From the NCBI GenBank assembly GCA_944472135.2, contig OX235263.1, positions 2,091,517-2,155,516 of the forward strand: 64,000 nucleotides of DNA, given 5' to 3'. The notes beneath the pieces were generated by a model. That model searched no databases. It had not been told where the DNA came from and was given only the letters and a program-made list of their open reading frames with translations. The position numbers were made by a program, and so were the translations under genes. Origin of the DNA: Trichobilharzia regenti. Lineage: Eukaryota; Platyhelminthes; Trematoda; Strigeidida; Schistosomatidae. Positions 23,405 to 31,633 of the stretch are shown here, in pieces (the first letter of the stretch is position 1; each line of letters starts with the position of its first letter).

Positions 23405-24594
23405 ATAATAATAATAATTTATTTTCATATAAACATAAATTTACATGAAAATGCATGCCATTTTTACAGGCACGATCAAGTATGTTATAATGTCAAATCT
23501 TAAATTGTCTACAAGTTAATAATGTATCAACAGTTAAATATTTGATACATATATATAATTATACTGATTGTCTGAACCAGGCCGTATAGTTATTGAATTG
23601 TACAGTTGTCCTCCAGGTTGAGCGGGAAAATCGACTTCGTTTCGTTTTCATCCCGTGGTTGTAGGCATACGATAACCAACCAATATTGAGGTAAGTACAA
23701 CGTTTACAAGGGATTGAAAGCTGTTTTAGAAACGTAAAAGTGCTAAGGTGAAACATTAAAGTGTAATAGATTAAGGGAGTGAAATATATCATTAATAAAC
23801 ACATTTATATTAGAAATAGAATGGGAAAGCAATTAATCCTTAGGCCGACAACGTTCATTTGCAATGCATAATAAAGCCAATATATTTCATACTATCATGA
23901 TGTCCACTTTTGGCTTTAATACAATTATTCTCAAGTCAGTTGTTTTTATTTCATGCTTTTTTGTCTATTTGGTGCACAACCGTACCCTACAGAGAATAGG
24001 AATAGAATAAGTCGAATCAAATTCATAAAGAGCTATAAAATGTTAGGTTTAATGGAATATAATGAGGATCAAGTGAAGACGTTATTAGAAAATAAGTGAG
24101 ACAAGATATTGTGAAGTGGTATTTAAAGATCTGACAATGGATAGCAAGTTAATTTATAAGATGCCCCATAAATCTGTGCAGATCCCACGTGGTCGCATCT
24201 CAACAATAGGCTGAGCGAGTGGTATATATTTAAAGGTAGAAGCATGATCTGTCAAGGCGTTCACTATTATCTTTTTCAAGATAGAGATCTAAGCCCTCAT
24301 AAAAATCAGAAATATCTCGAGCCTTCAAATTGCGTATTGCTGTCCCTGCAGAATGGGCTGATTCACCTTAGTGACCACCACCATATCTACTGATCAGCTA
24401 GCACCACCCTCCCTCCTTTTTTGATGTTAGGCTCTGAGACTATTATTATTATGGCTACCGCAAATATATTGCTTGGTACCAGACATGTTCGTACCCCATA
24501 TTCCATCTCCCTAGCTTTCTTAATGAGTGCTTCCAATAGGTCTCCACGTACATCTTTACGAACATATTATATATGTGTGCATGCATCCTGATGA
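23405..24594 (-). mobile_element. LINE D 3' fragment inserted in LINE C
   Basis: This 1.19 kb block is flanked by ACATATA at 23398-23404 and at 24595-24601, a 7 bp target-site duplication. On the minus strand it ends in a block containing TGCCTGTAAAAATGGCATGC (near 23473-23454) and an ATT repeat (23405-23418). Part of that 3' end recurs at 24813-24886. No coding capacity is visible, so it is a 5'-truncated insertion consisting of a 3' UTR. Its autonomous parent is not in the window. Confidence 0.72.
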
Positions 24595-25395
24595 ACATAT
24601 ACGATTAGCAACCATATTTAATAAGAATGTTTTAATAAAATACATATTTCTTCCTACCTGTGTAGGACACATCAAATGTACAGGCATGGATAAGCATTAT
24701 TTACATTTCATAAATTTGGTTTATGTTTAAATTACATGGTTGCTGACGTTTTTGTCTTTGTTTTGTGGGAACAATATGATAACCAGTCATTCAATGGAGC
24801 ACATCATGAAATAATGATAATAGGTATTTTCACATTAACACAAATTTACATGAAAATGCATGCCATTTTTACAGGCACGATCAAGTATAGGAATATTGAC
24901 TTCGCATTAACAAAAGACCCAAGTAAGTTTTGGATGGATTAAAAATACTTGGGAAAAAATAAAGCTTGAAGTAATTCCACAATATAACTTATGTGTGTAC
25001 AAGTCCGAATCTCATTTTTGATTTATATCCAAATTGGGTAATAAGAAAGCTATTTTTACAGATACGAACAGTTATGTTACAAGTTACAATCATGACGTTG
25101 TACTACAAATTGATACTTTTCCATTGGTATAAGAGTATATTCCACAAATGCAATCCAGGTTGTGTCGTGGGGAAAGTTAATTCGTTATTAACTAGGCAAC
25201 TGAAAGATACGGGACCAGTAATGCTTGCAGATCATTTGTCATTGTAAATGGTCAAACATCCACATTATTCATTCTAATTCAAAAAGTCAAATGGAAGCTA
25301 AAATGGTGAGAGAAAAAAGAAGACAGACAACAGCAAAGCAAAAGAAAGCAAGAGGAGTCCTTAAGGAGTGATTGATAAATATATACATATATATT
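24595..25395 (-). mobile_element. LINE C, 3' UTR
   Basis: Reverse complement of about 60770-61600, the 3' UTR of another LINE C copy, including the hairpin CCCAAGTA...TACTTGGG (24918-24953). Similarity stops at about 25395 in a TATATAT run and resumes at 36211. LINE A and LINE B therefore sit inside this UTR. A few open frames of 65-85 codons are not conserved. Confidence 0.82.
24813..24886 (-). mobile_element. 74 bp LINE D-type 3' end inserted in LINE C 3' UTR
   Basis: This short block is absent from the homologous position in the other LINE C copy (near 61275, where CATGAAAT runs straight into ATAGGAATATTG in reverse complement). It repeats the end of LINE D, including the block around TGCCTGTAAAAATGGCATGC. 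It looks like an extremely 5'-truncated insertion. Confidence 0.65.
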
Positions 25396-25488
25396 TGATT
25401 ACCCGGTTCGTTCAAATCAGGTGACGCTTTTGCACGTGTTTTCGCTTATATTCATTTATTGGTTACTAATAATTGATCTTTAATAACG

Positions 25489-27165
25489 ATGGTTCAAAAT
25501 TCTAAAAAGCGTGTTCGTGTGAACACCAGTAACTTAGAAAATAGCACCGGCTCGTCTAATAACACATTACCACCCCATATTATTAGTAGTTCACCCAACA
25601 TAAAAGCCTCGAACATAACTCTGACCCCTGTAATACAGGTGGAAGATGTTCTGTCTGAAAAAGTAGAGCTCTCTTACTTAACGTGCGTAATTAAAGAGAT
25701 GCAGCTACAGATAGATGAATTAAAAACGAAATTAAGTTCCCTAGAATGTATACCTGAAACTATCTCACGTATGAAAAAAGAAATGCAGGATCCTACAATC
25801 CTAAAGCTTTTTAATATGACCTCTAGAATGACTCATACTGACTCAGAAAATGCGAAGGAGTTAGAAAACGCCATCGACTTTCTATCCAGCGAAGTTGTTA
25901 AAAGGCTGGCTTCAAAACAAAACGCAATAGTATATAATGTACCGGATAGTGAGCCCATAAAGTCAGTCCAGCACTCATTGCTGAAGGCTGCAAATCTATT
26001 GAATGCACCTTGTCAGTGCATTCGCCTAAGCAAAAAAGACCTGAAGTATCCTTGTCCTATACTCTTTAGGTTCGACAGCTACATAACAGCTGAACGATTT
26101 AAGATGGCCGAAGATCTTCTGGCTACTACCACTAAATTCAAGACTATCAAAGTAGTCTCGGATAAAACACCAAACCAAAGGCAAGCAACCAAGAACTCCT
26201 TCGACACAAAGTTGACAACACTGAGAAATACATCTGGTATCAGTGCTAAAGAGTCGACGGACACTGAGGCACAGCAAGTCACGTGTATAGTGTTAGGAGA
26301 AAAAACGGCAAGTAAGAGCGACCCAAAACTCAGTAAGAGCAGTGCCACTGGGTGCAGTCTTAGAGTGCACGAGAGCACATCTCGAAAACCTGCTGACCTA
26401 CATGAGGTTGACATAGACGCACAAACTATGGCTGACCAAAAAAAAAAAAAAAAAAACACTCAATCTGGATCCAAGCCAGAGAGTCCCTCAGTAGAAACCG
26501 CAAAAAAGACCACAAAACCCAGAGTCCCACCCCAGACTTCGACATACCTCCCTCGTAATAAGTCAAATAAGCAGCGTGTCAGTCTAAAAAATGACAAAGC
26601 ATGGGTAACGAAGCACATTCCCAAAGACGTCACGCAGCATATGAGAAGGAATACCCCTTCCCGGACTAGAAGTAACATGCCTAACAACGCACATAACTTG
26701 GGAATGCAACGTAGAATGGATCCTCGGGATACATGGGGCACTAAACGGGACTCATATAGGCACCATATTAACGAAAATTCTCGTCCAGACTCCCGCACTA
26801 TATATGTTAGACCTCATCAACATAATGAGAACAGGTCGACACTTGATCCCCTCAATAACTTCACTCACGCACGTGACGTGAGCCAATATGCATACGGCTA
26901 TGAAAGCCCCATGAGGTACAACTACCAGGGTAGTCTTAACACAGGGTACCCAGGTCCAGCAAACTACAACCCAAATTGCAGGGCAGACCATATATCACCA
27001 GTAGATGAACGCAGATGCCGACCCATGGATGCTAATAGTCAAAATATGCAACAGGATTATTTTCGGCTGCAGCAAGCAATAGCCCCCCTCGCAGCACAAT
27101 TTGTCCAGGGAATAGTAAACACGCTGACAATGTCTCATATGAGGATTCCTCCGAACATAACATAG
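25489..27165 (+). CDS. LINE A ORF1 protein (RNA-binding, CR1-type)
   Basis: 558 residues. ORF1 proteins of LINEs bind their own RNA and form the ribonucleoprotein used in retrotransposition. A predicted coiled coil (about 65-110, with LQIDELKTKLSSLE) leads into an RRM-like block (about 140-240: NAIVYNVPDSEP, CPILFRFDS, KTIKVVSDKTP). A basic low-complexity tail rich in Arg, Asn, Pro and Tyr follows, with a lysine run at about 317-321 encoded in 19 consecutive A residues (26438-26456). The start ATG has a favourable context (ACGATGG). LINE C ORF1 (43673-45112) shares the TPVIQV.DVL block, coiled coil and RRM-like block, which supports the domain reading. No Cys/His finger is seen. Confidence 0.85.
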   Translation: MVQNSKKRVRVNTSNLENSTGSSNNTLPPHIISSSPNIKASNITLTPVIQVEDVLSEKVELSYLTCVIKEMQLQIDELKTKLSSLECIPETISRMKKEMQDPTILKLFNMTSRMTHTDSENAKELENAIDFLSSEVVKRLASKQNAIVYNVPDSEPIKSVQHSLLKAANLLNAPCQCIRLSKKDLKYPCPILFRFDSYITAERFKMAEDLLATTTKFKTIKVVSDKTPNQRQATKNSFDTKLTTLRNTSGISAKESTDTEAQQVTCIVLGEKTASKSDPKLSKSSATGCSLRVHESTSRKPADLHEVDIDAQTMADQKKKKKNTQSGSKPESPSVETAKKTTKPRVPPQTSTYLPRNKSNKQRVSLKNDKAWVTKHIPKDVTQHMRRNTPSRTRSNMPNNAHNLGMQRRMDPRDTWGTKRDSYRHHINENSRPDSRTIYVRPHQHNENRSTLDPLNNFTHARDVSQYAYGYESPMRYNYQGSLNTGYPGPANYNPNCRADHISPVDERRCRPMDANSQNMQQDYFRLQQAIAPLAAQFVQGIVNTLTMSHMRIPPNIT

Positions 27166-27236
27166 GCAACCAGGAGTTAGGGATAGTAACAAGAAAACCT
27201 ACTAACTATCCCAACAACCCTGGTTTTCTGAAAATT

Positions 27237-30062
27237 ATGCTTTTAAATGCTCGATCTCTCCTTAACAAAATAACTTCCCTTCGCAGCTTGGTATACATGG
27301 AGCGGCCAACACTGATTCTGGTAACTGAAACTTGGCTTACTATTGATATACCTGACACAAAGCTGATAATCGATAACTATAACATCCACAGGAATGACAG
27401 AGCAGACAAGAGAGGAGGAGGCTGTCTAATATATGCCTCTAAATCCACTAACTCCAATACCTTTACAAACCTAACTATCGACAAACTCCCAGAATCCAAG
27501 TGGATAAGCATCCACACGAATGAAAATAACATTCTTGTGGGATGTATATACAGAGCCCCTAACAGCCCTATAACGACTGATACGGTTATCGGAGAAATAC
27601 TAGAGGTTGTACCTAAGCTGGAATTCGACTACAAACTAGTTTGTGGCGATTTCAACCTCCCTGGAGTGAACTGGGATACCTGCACTGGACCGAGAACCTA
27701 CGAGGTGATCCTAGAAGCCATAGATGTGGGAGGATGGAAGCAGTGCGTACGCCTCCCAACACGACACAACAATATACTCGACTTAATCCTCTGTCACAAA
27801 ATAGAGCCGATCTCGATAGAGGTGAGGGATAAACTCGACAACAGTGACCACAACATACTGTACTGCACCCTACCCTTACAACTAACAACTAAACACACAC
27901 CTAAGAGTTCCCCGGTTTACTATCAATATAGGGACTATCGAAATGCCGACTGGGAATTCCTACCAACGCTCTTGAGAAGCTCAGACTGGGGTGAATACTT
28001 CACCAATAATAACTTAGAAGTAATACTAAATACCTTCTACAAGACAATCAGTTCGGTAAGAGACACAATCGCACCCCTGAAATCTGCCCTAAAGACACCA
28101 ACTCTGTTCATAGATCGCAAAACGCGAATAAAACTAAGGAAACTAAAAAGGAGATTTTATTTATACAAAGAATTTAATGCATTACACCTGATACACGAAA
28201 TATTTAAAAATTTAGATGAGAGACATAAAATGAAAGCACAAGTCGAGGAAAATAAAGCCCTAGAGGGCACCTCTAAAACCCAGGAACTCTGCAAAATCTT
28301 GCAAAAACGGATGAAGAAGGGTGAAGAAAACAATATCAGTCATTTAGAACACGAAGATATAATTTATGATGATCCCCAGATCATTAGTGAACTCCTGAGT
28401 GAGTGGTTCTCCAATAACACCAAAGCACATCCGTCCCCAATTCTCGACATAACCTGCAAAAATAACTACAAGTTAGGTGAAATAAACTTTAATATACAAA
28501 ATATAGCATCGGCGGTAAGGACATTAAAAGCTAACAGTAGTTGTGGGATAGACGATATACCATCCGTCATATACAAAAACGGTGGTACGGATATGATTGT
28601 ATTATTACTTAGAATATTTAATATCTCACTAGTGACCGAAACCTACCCTGAAACTTGGAAAAACACATATATATTACCTAAGCATAAAGGAGGGGCCAAA
28701 ACTAGTGCATGTAATTATAGGCCTATCAATATAACACCAGTCATATCAAGGATCATGGAGAAAGTAATCAAAGACCAAATGTCAGACTACTTTCTAAAAC
28801 ATAAACTCATCAACCTGTCACAACACGGATTCCTCAAGAAAAGATCTTGCGTCACTTGCCATATAGACTTTTTCAACGAAGTCACCTATAGAAGAGATAG
28901 GAGAGAGCTAGTGATTATCCTCTATTTCGATATAAGGAAAGCCTTCGACAGAGTCCCACATAGTCTGTTAGTCGGTAGGCTATGCTCACTAGGGATATGC
29001 AACCCCCTCTACAATTGGATAAAATCATTTCTGTATGACAGGAATCAGACAACTAAAGTTGGCTCAATGACCTCCAGACCTAGACCAATCAGCAGTGGTG
29101 TCATCCAGGGGAGTGTATTGGGACCCCTTCTTTTCATTATATACATAAACAGTATATGTGAATGTTTTAGTATAGGCAAGCCAATACTGTATGCAGATGA
29201 CTTGAAGGTGACATATACCTGCACAAATACAGATATCGGCCCAACTATGAACTCCATACATGAAGAATTAGCAAAAATGGATAGATGGTGTGACACGTGG
29301 AGACTTGAGTTTAATGTTGAAAAGTGTGGATGGCTCTGCATAGGCTGTTCCAACCTTGACCTCAACCTAGCAATTCAGGGCCACAAAATCCCCAGACTCA
29401 AATCTGTACTAGACCTAGGACTGAAATATTCACACAATCTATCATTTTCAGAGCATATCTCGAATCAAGTGTCGAAATCACGAAGGCTTATTGGTTTCCT
29501 ACTCAGGAACTTCTACAGAAACGAGTCCAGAATACTACTGTACAAGGTATGTGTGCGCCCACTCCTAGATTACTGCTCATTCATATTCAGCAGTACACGC
29601 ATAGAAGACAAACTGAAAGTAGAAGGAGTACAGAGGTACTTCACGCGAAAAGTACTCGGAACCGATAACGGCACAAACTACTCTACCAGATGTGAAATCC
29701 TGGGACTAGAAACATTATGGTTAAGGCGACTGCGACTAAATCTGTTACTCTTCTATAAGCTTCTTAACCAAATAGTGTATACCCCTGCTAACTATACTCG
29801 GTCCTCAGGTAACACAGGATACAACCTTAGGCACACTAAAGGTACAGTGGCTATAGAACCATGTAAAACAGCCACCAGGCAAAAGTTTTTCTTGATTAGG
29901 TATGCCCAAATATGGAACAAACTACCTGAGAAAATACGACTAGCAAGCACATTGGCCTCCTTTGAAAAGGCACTTAATGACACACTAAGTGAGTTTGTAA
30001 TTGATACCAATGGTAATTCCCATGTAAGAGTTTCAGAAATCATAGGCCCATTTAATGTATGA
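27237..30062 (+). CDS. LINE A ORF2: endonuclease-reverse transcriptase
   Basis: 941 residues from the first ATG. An APE-type EEP endonuclease (about 1-235) has NARSLLNK, TETW, CIYRAPN, GDFNLPG and NSDHN motifs, so its metal and phosphate ligands appear intact. It nicks target DNA. RT (about 430-740) has NYRPINITP, the AFDRVPHS block, GVIQGSVLGPLLF and the catalytic LYADDLKV (near residue 651). It copies element RNA at the nick. No RNase H domain is seen. The frame is open upstream to about 27037, overlapping ORF1 by about 125 nt in the -1 frame. Residues upstream of this ATG (GFLKI) resemble the usual start of an EEP domain, so the native protein may begin earlier without an ATG. Confidence 0.9.
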   Translation: MLLNARSLLNKITSLRSLVYMERPTLILVTETWLTIDIPDTKLIIDNYNIHRNDRADKRGGGCLIYASKSTNSNTFTNLTIDKLPESKWISIHTNENNILVGCIYRAPNSPITTDTVIGEILEVVPKLEFDYKLVCGDFNLPGVNWDTCTGPRTYEVILEAIDVGGWKQCVRLPTRHNNILDLILCHKIEPISIEVRDKLDNSDHNILYCTLPLQLTTKHTPKSSPVYYQYRDYRNADWEFLPTLLRSSDWGEYFTNNNLEVILNTFYKTISSVRDTIAPLKSALKTPTLFIDRKTRIKLRKLKRRFYLYKEFNALHLIHEIFKNLDERHKMKAQVEENKALEGTSKTQELCKILQKRMKKGEENNISHLEHEDIIYDDPQIISELLSEWFSNNTKAHPSPILDITCKNNYKLGEINFNIQNIASAVRTLKANSSCGIDDIPSVIYKNGGTDMIVLLLRIFNISLVTETYPETWKNTYILPKHKGGAKTSACNYRPINITPVISRIMEKVIKDQMSDYFLKHKLINLSQHGFLKKRSCVTCHIDFFNEVTYRRDRRELVIILYFDIRKAFDRVPHSLLVGRLCSLGICNPLYNWIKSFLYDRNQTTKVGSMTSRPRPISSGVIQGSVLGPLLFIIYINSICECFSIGKPILYADDLKVTYTCTNTDIGPTMNSIHEELAKMDRWCDTWRLEFNVEKCGWLCIGCSNLDLNLAIQGHKIPRLKSVLDLGLKYSHNLSFSEHISNQVSKSRRLIGFLLRNFYRNESRILLYKVCVRPLLDYCSFIFSSTRIEDKLKVEGVQRYFTRKVLGTDNGTNYSTRCEILGLETLWLRRLRLNLLLFYKLLNQIVYTPANYTRSSGNTGYNLRHTKGTVAIEPCKTATRQKFFLIRYAQIWNKLPEKIRLASTLASFEKALNDTLSEFVIDTNGNSHVRVSEIIGPFNV

Positions 30063-30242
30063 ACTCAGAGACTACACCTGTTGTTTGTTTTGTCTCTATT
30101 TATAATTCCAGACAAAAAAGCAGCAGTCATGACAATAACACCCATTCAACCAAGAGTCGATCAAACTATGTCTACCTGATACAAAGGGCGAACCATAATC
30201 AACATACGAATGAAATATGAGAAAACAAGGTAGAAACTTACC

Positions 30243-31582
30243 GCAACACCACATGAAAAGATAAAAGTTACTTGGATATCATTTATAATCCACCAACTGG
30301 TCTCCTACCCAAAAAGAATGCGGCGATGTTTTATCCAAAAAGGCGAGGAAATACATAAACCCACAGCAGCTGTTGTTAACACTCAGTGGGGGTAGGAGCC
30401 AACAAAGTAATCCTTTCAAAGCACATGTATACTTCAAATGGGCACGGAGACTTTGTAGAATACGTCATAATCCAAATCACTGCCTCTACAGCGCCAATAA
30501 ACCTGGATATCTATGATATAACGAAAACATGCTGAAAGCTGCATCTCAGATCAAGTTGACTCATTCCATGGTAATGATCTCCTCCTGCGTGCCTTATTCG
30601 ACATATTGAATGGAATGGTTCGCAGTTATTCTGGTACTAGATCGAAAAGAATAAAAAATTCACCGGTTGCTGAATCAAAAGTACTTCTCTGCATGTTTAA
30701 CTGTATTCTAACTGCTATGATTAATTCCAAACCATTTATCCCATAATCACTCAAATTCCAGGAACGATCCAATTCTACCATTTAAAGAAGCTGGCGGACA
30801 CGATGTAAATGAGTATTCATGATCTGAAATAAAGAAGCAACTGGTTTTCAACATTTTACTCAACTTACGAGTACAGTCCGCCATGCAGACACAAATGGAG
30901 CAAATGGAGAATTCTGGAATCGACCTCGGGACCATTTGATGCAGTAAAACAACTTAGCATGACTTTATCTAATTTTCGCCTCCACGATCAAATTTCTTTC
31001 CTGTTATGAAACTACGATAAGACTGCTGAAAAATGGAATAAATATATCACTGATCTCAACATAATACATCAATAAACTTTAAGCCAAGGGTGCTGTTCAC
31101 AACAAAGTTATATAGAATTGACTTCAAGCTTTATTTTTCCCAGATATCTGTATTACATTCATGTGATGTCTGGGTTTTTTGTTAATGCGAAGACAATATT
31201 TCTATATCTCTTTATGTGCTACACAAACAGACTTTATAGCAGACTGTTCCGACTGACTCTAATGTCAGAAAGAACAACCAAACTGTAAGTCCATTATACA
31301 TCAAATTATGTGTAATTTATATAATAACTTATCCATGCCTGTACAATAGGTATGTTCCTGCATAAACAGGAAGGAATATATTATTATTATTAAAACAATA
31401 TTTATGCATGCCTATACAATTGGTGTACCCTACATAGCTAGGGAAAAAAATGTACTTTATTATATTATCTTTACTAAATATGCTTATTAATATTATGTGT
31501 AAATTATCGAATTGATGATGCCTGTAAACTGGCGTCCCTCATGTAAAAAATGAGAATATATATTATTATTATTATTATTAAG
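30243..31582 (+). repeat. Shared 3' module, copy 1 (LINE A 3' end)
   Basis: This 1.34 kb is nearly identical to 34870-36210 (the LINE B 3' end), with a few substitutions and small indels. The last 0.5 kb (from about 31100) resembles the 3' end of LINE C: a hairpin at 31139-31174, then TTTTTTGTTAATGCGAAGAC, then the terminal tag and ATT tail. The first 0.86 kb has no counterpart in LINE C. I could not identify it. Confidence 0.9.
31139..31174 (+). promoter_or_regulatory. 3' UTR hairpin of LINE A
   Basis: CCCAGATATC pairs with GATGTCTGGG (ten pairs, one G-U), leaving a loop of about 16 nt. It is preceded by CTTCAAGCTTTATTTTT and followed by TTTTTTGTTAATGCG. The same flanks surround a hairpin of different stem sequence in LINE C, suggesting a structural signal such as RT recognition (inference). 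Confidence 0.6.
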
Positions 31583-31633
31583 ATGTTGTCCGCTCACTGA
31601 AACCACATAGCCAGTGTTTATCTATTATCTATT

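Larger units (their letters stand above)
25396..31582 (+). mobile_element. LINE A: apparently full-length CR1-clade LINE
   Basis: About 6.2 kb with a short 5' UTR (25396-25488), ORF1 (25489-27165), ORF2 (27237-30062), a 1.5 kb 3' UTR and a 3' tail of ATT repeats (to 31582). Both ORFs are uninterrupted and all catalytic motifs are present, so it may be competent to move. It lies in the 3' UTR of LINE C, in opposite orientation. Target-site duplication is ambiguous because the target is a TATATAT run. Clade assignment rests on the EEP plus RT layout, the RT sequence and the short 3' microsatellite tail. Schistosome SR1/Perere-type elements are the closest group I know. Confidence 0.85.

Noticed and set aside
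27060..27165. Slippery heptamer for a -1 shift from LINE A ORF1 to ORF2
   Set aside because: A run of six C residues near 27083 is in the wrong phase for X XXY YYZ and no other good heptamer is in the overlap, so the mechanism is left open.
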